This document shows positions 17,336-25,690 of a stretch of DNA of 53,775 nucleotides, in pieces. The stretch's first letter is position 1. Every line of letters begins with the position of its first letter. Origin of the DNA: an uncultured Alphaproteobacteria bacterium (GTDB taxonomy: Bacteria > Pseudomonadota > Alphaproteobacteria > HIMB59 > GCA-002718135). Under the pieces are notes generated by a model. It worked only from the letters and a program-made list of their open reading frames with translations, did no database searches and was not told the DNA's origin. Made by a program: the position numbers and the translations under genes. The DNA lies in assembly GCA_902620285.1 (NCBI GenBank), contig CACNHT010000008.1:1-53775 (forward strand), in the 5' to 3' direction.

Positions 17336-19126
17336 TTATTGTTTATCTTGATTAATCCACCAAGACTCAATTACAATTCCGTAAAGTGGAATTTCGTCTG
17401 GGTATTCAAAAAAATCCCAATAAGCAATTCTGTCTTTGTTGCTATGATAAAGAGGAACAACATAGTGACCCCATAACAATACTCTATCAAGTGCGTGGAT
17501 CGCTGTTGTTAATTCTTCTCTATTTGTTGCACTAATTAGTTTTTCAATTAATGCATCAACTGCTGGACTATTGATACCAGGATAATTTCTGCTTCCATCT
17601 TTTTGACCAACTTCTGATCCCCAATAAAATTGTTGCTCATTTCCTGGACTTAAACTGACTCCCCAATATCTTTTAATCATATCAAAATCATAACTTAACA
17701 AACGTTCTTGATACTGTGATGAATCAACAGTTCTTACATCCATTGTAATGCCAAGCTTTTTTAAATTACTTTGATAGGCCAAGGCAATCTTCTCATCAGA
17801 TGGACTGACAATCAAGAACTCAAACTTGAATTCTTTTCCATCTTTTATGAGTTTTCCGTTTTCAACAAACCACCCCTCTTTTTCAAGTATCTCTTTTGCT
17901 TTCAATAAATTTTTACGGTCATTACCACTGCCATCCGTAATAGGTGGAGTAAATGTTTCCGTAAATACCTCTGCTGGAATTTCATCTTTCCATACATTCA
18001 ACAGGTCTAACTCATTTTTTGACGGTAAGCCTGAAGAAGCTAATGGTGAATTATCAAAATAACTATCTGTTCTCACATAAGCATTTTGATATATCGTTTT
18101 ATTAATCCATTCATGATCATAGGCATAACTTAAAGCAAGTCTTACATTTCTATTATTAAATATGTCACGTCTTGTATTCATCACAAGACCATTCATTCCA
18201 ACAGGTCTATCGTTATTCATTTCTGTCAGTATTACCTCTCCATTCTGGACAGCTTTGAAATCATATTCTGATAACCAACGTTTAACGTTGTACTCTCTTC
18301 TAAAGTCGTATTCACCAACCTTAAAAGCTTCAACTAAGACATTTGAGTCTTTGTAATAATCATAAATAATTGTATCAAAATTATAGAGACCTTTATTTAC
18401 CGGTAAATCTTTTGCCCAATAATTTTCAACGCGTTTGTATTTTATTTGACGTCCTGGATCGAGACTATCAACTTGGTATGGACCACTGCCTAGAGGAATA
18501 TCTAAAAATGTTTTTGTAACATCAAGATTTTCATAAAACTTTTTTGGAATGATTGGAAGAAAGCCTGCAATAATAAGAGGTAATTCCTTATCTTCATTAT
18601 TTTCAAAAATCATTTTTATTCCATCATTTCCAATCAATTCAGTTTTAATAACTTTGCCATAAGTTTTTTTCTGATTTGGAGTACCTTTTGTTTGAAACGT
18701 TTCTAGACTAAACAATACATCATCGCGTGTTATTGGTGAGCCATCATGAAAGGTTGCATTTGAATTTAAATAAAAAGTTATAGACGATCTATCTTCAGGC
18801 AATTCTACCTTTTCAGCTATTAAACCATAGAGAGAGAATGCTTCATCCCATACTCTTCTCATTAACGTATCATTAACATATCCTAGACCAGCAGCTTTAG
18901 AACCTTTAAAAGCCACTCTATTTAGATTATCAAAAGAACCATATGATCCAAATTTTACTACCCCACCTTTAGGTGCATTTGGGTTTACATAATCTAGATT
19001 TTCAAAATCACTGGCATACTTTGGTGTTCCATGCATTGCAATACCGTGAACTTTTTCACTGTACGCATGTTTGTTAAGTGCAATTATTGAAGTTAAAATG
19101 GCAAATGCGATTAGAAATTTTTTCAT
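17336..19126 (-). CDS. Extracellular solute-binding protein family 5 (YejA-like)
   Basis: A 596-residue periplasmic binding protein with a signal peptide (residues 1-23, ending AYS) and the N-terminal HGIAMHGTPKYASDFENLDY.NPNAPKGG stretch characteristic of YejA-type peptide binders. The family 5 core FHDGSPITRDDVLFSLE is near residue 127. No yejB/E/F permease or ATPase genes are adjacent, so it must work with components encoded elsewhere or with another importer. Likely ligands are oligopeptides; this is family knowledge, not shown here. Confidence 0.88.
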   Translation of the reverse strand: MKKFLIAFAILTSIIALNKHAYSEKVHGIAMHGTPKYASDFENLDYVNPNAPKGGVVKFGSYGSFDNLNRVAFKGSKAAGLGYVNDTLMRRVWDEAFSLYGLIAEKVELPEDRSSITFYLNSNATFHDGSPITRDDVLFSLETFQTKGTPNQKKTYGKVIKTELIGNDGIKMIFENNEDKELPLIIAGFLPIIPKKFYENLDVTKTFLDIPLGSGPYQVDSLDPGRQIKYKRVENYWAKDLPVNKGLYNFDTIIYDYYKDSNVLVEAFKVGEYDFRREYNVKRWLSEYDFKAVQNGEVILTEMNNDRPVGMNGLVMNTRRDIFNNRNVRLALSYAYDHEWINKTIYQNAYVRTDSYFDNSPLASSGLPSKNELDLLNVWKDEIPAEVFTETFTPPITDGSGNDRKNLLKAKEILEKEGWFVENGKLIKDGKEFKFEFLIVSPSDEKIALAYQSNLKKLGITMDVRTVDSSQYQERLLSYDFDMIKRYWGVSLSPGNEQQFYWGSEVGQKDGSRNYPGINSPAVDALIEKLISATNREELTTAIHALDRVLLWGHYVVPLYHSNKDRIAYWDFFEYPDEIPLYGIVIESWWINQDKQ

Positions 19127-19194
19127 AGATATATCCTATCAAAAAAAAGACAGATTTGTAATGAAATATAAATTTAAAAAATTATATAAATAGA

Positions 19195-19602
19195 ATGCAA
19201 ACCCTTAAATTATTTTCGGTACTTATAATATTATGTATTGGACATAGTATTCATGCAGCAAAAGTTGATATTTTTAAAGGTATGAAACTATATGCTGAAA
19301 ATTGTGCAGGGTGTCATATGGGTAATTTAGCAGGTCATGAAGAGTGGGATAAATCGTTAGATGAAGATGGTCATAGAAGAGCACCTCCTCTTAATGGCAC
19401 TGGGCATACTTGGCACCACTCTCCTGCACAATTATTTCATGTCATTAAATATGGTTTTAAAAAATCAAATCCTGATTATGAAGGTAAAATGCTTGGTAAT
19501 GATGCGTTATCAGATGAAGATGTTTGGTCTATTCTTGAATTTATCAAAAGTACATGGCCAGAAAAAATACTAAATAAATATAACTCCCATTTTAAAAGCT
19601 AA
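19195..19602 (+). CDS. Class I cytochrome c
   Basis: A 135-residue secreted cytochrome c. The signal peptide covers residues 1-22. One haem site, CAGCH, sits at residues 37-41, and a distal Met is available in GKMLGNDALSD near residue 102. The gene is divergent from the YejA-like gene and 51 bases ahead of msrP, on the same strand. It may carry electrons in the periplasm; a link to the MsrPQ system is only suggested by position. Confidence 0.88.
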   Translation: MQTLKLFSVLIILCIGHSIHAAKVDIFKGMKLYAENCAGCHMGNLAGHEEWDKSLDEDGHRRAPPLNGTGHTWHHSPAQLFHVIKYGFKKSNPDYEGKMLGNDALSDEDVWSILEFIKSTWPEKILNKYNSHFKS

Positions 19603-19606
19603 GTTT

Positions 19607-19634
19607 ATTGAAGCAAATCTTCAATTTTAATATT
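19607..19634 (+). terminator. Weak terminator-like hairpin between cytochrome c and msrP
   Basis: ATTGAAG (19607-19613) pairs with CTTCAAT (19619-19625) around loop CAAAT, followed by TTTAATATTT. The stem is AT-rich, so termination would be partial at best. Confidence 0.4.
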
Positions 19635-19653
19635 TAAGATATATATTATTATA

Positions 19654-20571
19654 ATGAAAATTTTAGGATCTGAAATCACACCCTATAAGACATATTTAAA
19701 TAGACGTAAGTTTATAAAGGGATCTTTAGCTAGCGCTATGCTAGCAACGGTTACCTCATCAGCATTTGCAAACCACGATAGTGATCTTTCAATTTATACT
19801 AATAATCTAAATGAAAAAGACAAACTTAATTCTTACGAAGAAATCACAACGTACAATAATTTTTATGAGTTTGGGACTCATAAAAAACATCCACATTTAA
19901 ATTCTGGAAATTTTAAACCTAGGCCATGGACAATAAAAATAGATGGTCTTGTGAAAAAGCCTCAAACATTTGACTTAGAAAAAATTTTATCAAATGTAAC
20001 AATAGAAGATAGGGTTTATCGATTAAGATGTGTTGAAGCATGGTCCATGGTTATTCCTTGGCAAGGTTTTCAGTTATCTGAACTTATAAAAATGGCTGAA
20101 CCTTTAAGCTCTGCTAAGTATGTTCAATTTGTAACTGTATTCAGGCCGGAAGAAATGCCAGGTCAGCAAAAGAGAACAATCATTTGGCCATATAGAGAAG
20201 GGCTTCGAATGGATGAGGCAATGAATCCTTTAACAATATTAGCAACTGGATTGTATGGTCATGAAATGCCTAATCAAAATGGTGCACCCATAAGATTAGT
20301 TGTTCCATGGAAGTATGGTTTCAAATCAATTAAATCAATTGTGGAAATTAGATTTTTAGATACTCAACCTGAAACATCTTGGGAAACTTTAGCTCCTTGG
20401 GAATATGGTTTTTATGCTAATGTTAATCCTAATGTTAATCATCCAAGATGGAGTCAAGGAACAGAGAGACGAATTGGAGAGTTTAAAAGAAGAGAAACAC
20501 TTATGTTTAATGGCTATGAAGAAGAAGTAGCACATCTCTATAAAGATTTAGATTTGACTAAATTTTATTAA
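19654..20571 (+). CDS. msrP: Protein-methionine-sulfoxide reductase catalytic subunit MsrP (YedY)
   Basis: A 305-residue periplasmic molybdopterin enzyme that repairs oxidised methionines in envelope proteins. The Tat signal NRRKFIKGS is at residues 16-24, with cleavage near AFA-NH (residue 39). The molybdenum-ligating Cys is Cys126 in RLRCVEAWSMV. The blocks PWQGFQLSEL, RMDEAMNPLTILATGLYG and VVPWKYGFKSIKSI are typical. The membrane haem partner MsrQ follows 3 bases later, so the complete MsrPQ pair is present. Confidence 0.95.
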   Translation: MKILGSEITPYKTYLNRRKFIKGSLASAMLATVTSSAFANHDSDLSIYTNNLNEKDKLNSYEEITTYNNFYEFGTHKKHPHLNSGNFKPRPWTIKIDGLVKKPQTFDLEKILSNVTIEDRVYRLRCVEAWSMVIPWQGFQLSELIKMAEPLSSAKYVQFVTVFRPEEMPGQQKRTIIWPYREGLRMDEAMNPLTILATGLYGHEMPNQNGAPIRLVVPWKYGFKSIKSIVEIRFLDTQPETSWETLAPWEYGFYANVNPNVNHPRWSQGTERRIGEFKRRETLMFNGYEEEVAHLYKDLDLTKFY

Positions 20572-20574
20572 TGA

Positions 20575-21180
20575 ATGTTTTCAACAAGAAATTTTAATCG
20601 CAGTAAACCTGTCTTATTTATTTTAATTCTTTTCCCAAGTCTTCTCTGGGCATACCAATTTGTTACTGGGAATCTTGGAGTAAATCCAATTGAAAAACTT
20701 ATGGATGAGTTAGGTCTAATGGCACTCAGATTAATAATAATAACTCTAATGATTACTACTCTATCAAATATTAAACCTTTAAAATCGATAGTTGTCATAC
20801 GAAGAATGATTGGACTTTTCGCTTTCTATTATGTCTGTTTGCATTTCTCCACTTACATAGTTTTAGATCATTTTTTAGATATACAATTTATCATACAAGA
20901 TATTATAAAAAGACCATTTATAACTTTTGGTTTTATAAGTTTTCTTTTTTTAATCCCGCTTGCTAGCACTTCAACAAACAATATGATTAAGCGATTAGGT
21001 TTTAAATTATGGAAAAAAATTCATTATTTAATTTACCCAGTTGCCATTCTGGCTAGTATGCATTTTTATGTTTTAGTTCGCGCTGATAAAACTGAACCAG
21101 TCATTTATATGGGAATAATTATCCTCTTGTTACTTCACAGAATATTTAAAAGACTTACTCGTCCTCAGTTGGCTCAGTAA
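20575..21180 (+). CDS. msrQ: MsrQ (YedZ) haem-binding membrane subunit
   Basis: A 201-residue integral membrane protein with about six hydrophobic segments of the ferric-reductase-like type, including GLFAFYYVCLHFSTYI near residue 80 and WKKIHYLIYPVAILASMHF near residue 140, which supply the haem-ligating His residues. It passes electrons from quinol to MsrP. It uses the second of two near ATGs at the junction. Its 3' end overlaps the convergent MFS gene by 26 bases. Confidence 0.92.
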   Translation: MFSTRNFNRSKPVLFILILFPSLLWAYQFVTGNLGVNPIEKLMDELGLMALRLIIITLMITTLSNIKPLKSIVVIRRMIGLFAFYYVCLHFSTYIVLDHFLDIQFIIQDIIKRPFITFGFISFLFLIPLASTSTNNMIKRLGFKLWKKIHYLIYPVAILASMHFYVLVRADKTEPVIYMGIIILLLLHRIFKRLTRPQLAQ

Positions 21181-22393
21181 CGGGGTTCATTTCCATACCG
21201 GCAGGACTAATATTTCGTGGTAAAGGATTGTATTGTGATTCAAGATCTCTAGGTTTAGTTCTTTGTGTCATTCTATACAAACCAAACAGCCCTAGCAGTC
21301 CATGTATTAGAAATAAATAGATATAAAAACCTACCGCTCCCAAAATTTCCATGAATCCAGAAACAAACAAAGGTCCGATAATTGATCCAATACCAATAAG
21401 TATACCAAAGGTTGCACTTGCTGATACTATCTCATTAGGTTGTAAGAAGTCATTTGTATGAGCAACTGTAAGTGAATACATTGGTAAACAGGCAACTGAA
21501 AAAAGACCAGTAAAAATTAAGAACAATGTTAGTGGCATAAAGTTTGCAAAAACAAAAAATAAACTCAAACCTGAAGCCATAAAAGAAACACCAATAAGAA
21601 TAATACGTCTATCAATTCTATCTGATAAATATCCAATAGGCCATTGAGATAGGGCGCCAGCTGACGTTATAATCATCATATAAAGAGAAATTTCAAATAA
21701 GCTTAAATTAATAGATGATGCATAAATTGCACCGTACCCAAAAACCGCACTATGCGATAAACCAGTAGCTAATGCGCCAACAAAACCTAAAGGTGAAACA
21801 GTATAAAATTCTCTTAAAGAAAAAAATTTAGGACTTTCTGTATTAGGTTGTTCTGTTGAAGATAAAAGAATAGGAAGAAGTGCGAATGATAATAAGATTG
21901 ATACTAAAATAAATAAATCAACTTTAGCTGGATCGCCTAAATTTAATAAAAATTGTCCTGCTCCAACAAATACAAAAGTAATAATCATGTAAACGGAAAG
22001 TAATTGACCACGAGTTTGATTAGTTGATTTTTCATTTAACCAACTCTCCATGATTACATAAATTCCAGCAAGACTTAAACCAGTTAATATTCGTATAAAC
22101 ATCCATGAATAGGGATGAACAAATACTGAGTGTAATAATATAGCGATAGAGGCAAGCGATGCTAAAGCAGCAAAAACTCTTATGTGACCAACACGTTGTA
22201 AAAAAATTGGAATTGTTAACGCGCCAGTTAAATATCCAACGTAATAACCAGCTATAATAAGTCCTGATGCAAAAAAACTAAAACCTTCTAAAACAGAACG
22301 AACACCGATTAGTGTTCCTTGCAAACCGTGACCAAGACTAATTAAAGCAAAGCCAAAAAAAAGGGCCCAAGTGTTTTGTAGTACCTTAAACAT
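21155..22393 (-). CDS. Major facilitator superfamily transporter
   Basis: A 412-residue protein with 12 hydrophobic segments. The loop motif GYLSDRIDRRII near residue 256 and the early GYYVGYLTGALTIPIFLQRVGHIR near residue 48 are standard MFS signatures, and the sequence resembles the YcaD-like subgroup. The C-terminus ends in a polar tail of about 35 residues. Substrate unknown. It precedes no clear partner and is convergent with msrQ. Confidence 0.85.
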   Translation of the reverse strand: MFKVLQNTWALFFGFALISLGHGLQGTLIGVRSVLEGFSFFASGLIIAGYYVGYLTGALTIPIFLQRVGHIRVFAALASLASIAILLHSVFVHPYSWMFIRILTGLSLAGIYVIMESWLNEKSTNQTRGQLLSVYMIITFVFVGAGQFLLNLGDPAKVDLFILVSILLSFALLPILLSSTEQPNTESPKFFSLREFYTVSPLGFVGALATGLSHSAVFGYGAIYASSINLSLFEISLYMMIITSAGALSQWPIGYLSDRIDRRIILIGVSFMASGLSLFFVFANFMPLTLFLIFTGLFSVACLPMYSLTVAHTNDFLQPNEIVSASATFGILIGIGSIIGPLFVSGFMEILGAVGFYIYLFLIHGLLGLFGLYRMTQRTKPRDLESQYNPLPRNISPAGMEMNPVTEPTEDE

Positions 22394-22415
22394 CTTCTAA
22401 ATTTTTATTGAAATT

Positions 22416-22769
22416 TTAGTATTCTTCTTCGCCGTCTTCTTTAGGTTTAATACCTTCGGCTATTGGATCAATTTCTGTTTCATCTTCTAATAAAACAGTA
22501 TCATCCTCAAGATTGTCTTCGTTGTTATCCAAATCCAAATTATCGATATCAAGATCATCATCTTTTTCTTTTGGTTTTGGAGGAATAGGATTAGTTAAAG
22601 GAGCAGCATTAGTACTACCAGGTTTTCTTCCACGTCTTGGTCTAGTCATAGTAGTAACTTCAATTTCTTTACCACACTCAGGACATTCCAGTTCGGTTCT
22701 TCCTAAGTCGTAGTATTGCTTACTACACATTGGACATATTCTTTTTAAACCCCAAGATTCTTTGTACAT
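22416..22769 (-). CDS. TIGR02300 family protein (zinc-ribbon start, acidic tail)
   Basis: A 117-residue protein with two N-terminal CxxC pairs (ICPMCSKQYYDLGR and LECPECGKE, residues 12-35) forming a zinc ribbon, a basic RPRRGRKPG patch at 44-52, and a very acidic, Asp/Glu-rich tail from residue 70. This layout matches TIGR02300, a family largely confined to Alphaproteobacteria and of unknown function. It lies 2 bases after another small zinc-finger gene on the same strand. Confidence 0.85.
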   Translation of the reverse strand: MYKESWGLKRICPMCSKQYYDLGRTELECPECGKEIEVTTMTRPRRGRKPGSTNAAPLTNPIPPKPKEKDDDLDIDNLDLDNNEDNLEDDTVLLEDETEIDPIAEGIKPKEDGEEEY

Positions 22770-22771
22770 TT

Positions 22772-22942
22772 CTACTTTTCTTTTTTTATAAATATTTTAC
22801 CGCAATAACCACAAACAATTTTGTTCTCATTATTGAAGGTATAATAAACTGCGGGATGTCCTAAACCATCTTCACCACCATCGCAAGAGATAGTTTCGGT
22901 TTTTGGATCTACTTCCACAATATCTTCAGTCATAAAAGCCAT
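22772..22942 (-). CDS. Small zinc-finger domain protein (NDUFS6/zf-CHCC-like)
   Basis: A 56-residue protein. Its second half matches the CHCC zinc finger found in the complex I accessory subunit NDUFS6: CDGGEDGLGHP near residue 20-30, VYYTF, then VCGYCGKIF near residues 44-52. The ligands would be Cys, His, Cys, Cys. An in-frame ATG at 22933 could also be the start (53 residues). The gene reads straight into the TIGR02300 gene, so the two are probably cotranscribed. Confidence 0.85.
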   Translation of the reverse strand: MAFMTEDIVEVDPKTETISCDGGEDGLGHPAVYYTFNNENKIVCGYCGKIFIKKEK

Positions 22943-22977
22943 ATAAAATTTTCATGCAAAAAGTCTATATTTTTTCC

Positions 22978-23826
22978 TTATAGAATTTGAAAATAAACAA
23001 CCGAAATACCACTCACTATTAAAATAGAAGGTATTATTCGAGATTTTGCATTCTTCTCAAATAAGAAAAGCATTCCAATAATTGCAGCAAACACAATGCT
23101 TATTTCTCTAATACTAGAGACATAAGCTATTTCTATAAATTGCATACTCCAAACAACAATTGCGTAACTACTTGTTGCAAAGACACCAGCAGCAATCCCC
23201 GATCTAAAAGTGTATGTTTCTCTTTTTCGTAAACCATCTTTCGAGATCAAACCAATAATTAGCAGAGGTATTCCATTAAGTGTGAAGAGCCAGTAAATAT
23301 AGGAAAAACCATTTTCAGAAAGTCTAACCCCGACCCCGTCAACTAAAGTGTAAGCAGTAATTAGAATAGCCGTTGATATTGCAAGAGCAAAGCCTCTAAA
23401 GTTAAAAGATAAATTTTTAGAATAAGAAATTAAAAATAATCCAATACAAACAATTAATATTCCGACAAAACCAGCAACACTAATATCAGAACTTAAAAAT
23501 AAAATACTAATGATCGCTACAAACAAACATGAACTTCCTCTAGAAATTGGATATATGTAAGAGAGATCACCATACCTATATGAGTAGATAACATTTAGTC
23601 TGTAGAAGACATGAATGATAACGGTTGCAATTAAAAAATACCAAACTTCTAAAGTTGGAAATGGAACAGTAAATGTTAAAGGTAAAAAAATAGTAACTTC
23701 TAAGACAGATGTTATACCCATTAACGATAAAGGGTTCTTACTTGATTTTATTATAGCACTCCAAACTGCATGACATAGAGCAGATACAAGAATTAAGATA
23801 AAAATAAAATTTACTGACAATGTCAT
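22978..23826 (-). CDS. EamA/DMT superfamily transporter
   Basis: A 282-residue membrane protein with about ten hydrophobic helices in two repeats; the segment DLSYIYPISRGSSCLFVAIISILFL near residue 86-110 is typical of EamA domains. Substrate unknown. It lies 14 bases downstream of the sugar-type permease ugpE-like gene on the same strand, so it may be the last gene of the phosphonate-importer transcript, in which case an export role for a by-product is conceivable. That is inference from position only. Confidence 0.82.
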   Translation of the reverse strand: MTLSVNFIFILILVSALCHAVWSAIIKSSKNPLSLMGITSVLEVTIFLPLTFTVPFPTLEVWYFLIATVIIHVFYRLNVIYSYRYGDLSYIYPISRGSSCLFVAIISILFLSSDISVAGFVGILIVCIGLFLISYSKNLSFNFRGFALAISTAILITAYTLVDGVGVRLSENGFSYIYWLFTLNGIPLLIIGLISKDGLRKRETYTFRSGIAAGVFATSSYAIVVWSMQFIEIAYVSSIREISIVFAAIIGMLFLFEKNAKSRIIPSILIVSGISVVYFQIL

Positions 23827-23840
23827 CAGTAGATAAGAAT

Positions 23841-24734
23841 TTACTTCATGCCTGTCAAAGTAATTCCTTCAATAAATCGTTTTTGCGCGATTATAAAAGC
23901 AACAATAAGAGGAACAGTTACAGTAACTATCGAAGCCATCATTGGACCAAATTCATCACTATCAATTCCACCTCTGAATTCTCTTATACCAAGCGGCGGA
24001 GTAAAGAGATCTCTATTTCCTGTTATTACCATACGAGGCCAGAAATAATCATTCCAGTGTGCAACAACTGAGAATATTGCAAAAGCTAGTAACGCTGGTA
24101 TTGCAGTTGGAAGCATTACTTTCCATACGATTGCGTACTCTCCCATGCCGTCCATCCTGGCGGCATCAATTAATTCATCGGGCACAGTCATAAAAAATTG
24201 CCGCATTAAAAAAATTCCAAACACCGATATGGTCCAGGGAAGTATCAAGGCGGAATAGGTGTCAACTAATCCTGCCTGGGCCAACATAACATATAATGGA
24301 AGCGCAATTCCATGAACTGGAATGAGCAAGCAAAATAAAACCATCGAGAAAACAAATTCTCGTCCGTAAAACCGTAACTTGGCGAGTGCATACGCGCACG
24401 GTAAGGCGACTAGAACCTGAATGATGAAGATTGATAAAGTAACAATGACACCATTCATTAAGTATCTAGGAATAGGAGCTTTTTCAAAAGCAAACCAATA
24501 GTTGTATTGATATGGCTTCATTGTACATGTTTCTTCTGAATAGCCAGTTTTAACACATACAGGAAACGTTTGAGTTTCTTGCGCACCAATGAGACCACCA
24601 GAAATTGATTGGATTTCTTGCTGAGATTTTAATGACATTGAAACCATCATATAAAAAGGGAGCATTACTACGATAGCACCAATAATTAAGATTGCATGCT
24701 TCCAACCTTCCCCAATATATTGTTTAGCTTCCAT
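23841..24734 (-). CDS. CUT1-type ABC transporter permease (UgpE-like)
   Basis: A 297-residue inner-membrane permease with six helices and the EAA loop DAARMDGMGEYAIVWKVMLPTAIP near residues 190-213, as in UgpE/MalG. The periplasmic loop after helix 1 contains an insertion with two cysteines (Cys60 and Cys70) that could form a disulfide. Part of the gene (about 24120-24420) is about 45% GC, well above its surroundings. It overlaps the UgpA-like gene by 1 base. Its neighbours argue for a phosphonate or phosphonate-ester substrate, not a simple sugar. Confidence 0.9.
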   Translation of the reverse strand: MEAKQYIGEGWKHAILIIGAIVVMLPFYMMVSMSLKSQQEIQSISGGLIGAQETQTFPVCVKTGYSEETCTMKPYQYNYWFAFEKAPIPRYLMNGVIVTLSIFIIQVLVALPCAYALAKLRFYGREFVFSMVLFCLLIPVHGIALPLYVMLAQAGLVDTYSALILPWTISVFGIFLMRQFFMTVPDELIDAARMDGMGEYAIVWKVMLPTAIPALLAFAIFSVVAHWNDYFWPRMVITGNRDLFTPPLGIREFRGGIDSDEFGPMMASIVTVTVPLIVAFIIAQKRFIEGITLTGMK

Positions 24735-25690
24735 TAATAATGAACCCTCTTCTCAATGACATATCTTTGGAAAAACGTTAACACAAGAATAAATCCAATA
24801 AAGACAACAGTGATTGCTGCACCGATACTTGTTAAGTTTTGTTGAATAGCTTTTTCAAAAATTGCATACATCATGACATACGTTGTTTTTGATGGACCAC
24901 CTTTGGTCAGTATTTCGATTGTATCAAATACCTGAAATGTTCTAATGGTAGTAATAGTCACAACAAACAACGTTGTTGGACCAAGCATTGGCCATGTAAC
25001 AAGTTTAAATTGTTCCCATGTAGATTTAGCCCCATCCATTTCTGCTGCTTGGTATAACTCTCTTGGTATACTTGTTAAGCCAGCTAAATATAAAACCATG
25101 TTAAAACCAAAAGCCTGCCAAATTCCGATGAAACATACTGTCCAAATCGCTGTATTTTTTTGTTTTAACCAATATGGAAAATCCATGTTGTTTGCACATG
25201 CTACAGCATACCAGCTTTCTTGTGAGTCTACCCACGGCAACCAATGAAAACCAAGAATGAATTCCCTAACTCCTCCACACCCATTTGCTAAAAAACTATT
25301 TACAATTCCTAATGTTGGATGAAGAGTAAATTCCCATGCAATTGCCATTGCAAGAAGAGTTGCCATAACCGGAAGAAAGAAAATTGTTTTATATATATCA
25401 GCGCCAAATCTTAGTGAATTTAAGAGCATAGCAGCACATAATCCAAGTACAACAGAAATTGGAACGACAACAATAACATACGTTGCTGTGGCCCAAATCA
25501 TTTTGACATATGTTTTTCGATTGAACATTTTGTCATAATTTTCCAGTCCAACCCACTCGAATGTTTTGTTTCCTAAATTATAGTCAGTAAAAGAAATTCC
25601 TCCTGCAAGAAAAAGAGGAAAGATTAAAATAATTATCATCAATATGATTGCTGGTGCAATAAACCATATGTGAGCTTTTGAATTATGCAT
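24734..25690 (-). CDS. CUT1-type ABC transporter permease (UgpA-like)
   Basis: A 318-residue permease, longer than the usual 290-295. The EAA loop reads YQAAEMDGAKSTWEQFKLVTWPML near residues 213-236. The extra length is a hydrophilic, Trp-rich insertion at about residues 136-175 that carries Cys138 and Cys165, predicted periplasmic. It overlaps the ATPase gene by 8 bases and the second permease by 1 base, so the three are one operon. It should form the heterodimeric channel with the UgpE-like protein. Confidence 0.9.
   Translation of the reverse strand: MHNSKAHIWFIAPAIILMIIILIFPLFLAGGISFTDYNLGNKTFEWVGLENYDKMFNRKTYVKMIWATATYVIVVVPISVVLGLCAAMLLNSLRFGADIYKTIFFLPVMATLLAMAIAWEFTLHPTLGIVNSFLANGCGGVREFILGFHWLPWVDSQESWYAVACANNMDFPYWLKQKNTAIWTVCFIGIWQAFGFNMVLYLAGLTSIPRELYQAAEMDGAKSTWEQFKLVTWPMLGPTTLFVVTITTIRTFQVFDTIEILTKGGPSKTTYVMMYAIFEKAIQQNLTSIGAAITVVFIGFILVLTFFQRYVIEKRVHY

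Noticed and set aside
19127..19194. TTGTAAT-GAAA-TATAAAT in the spacer between the YejA-like gene and cytochrome c
   Set aside because: The second half is poor and neither gene has a link to phosphate, so it is probably chance.
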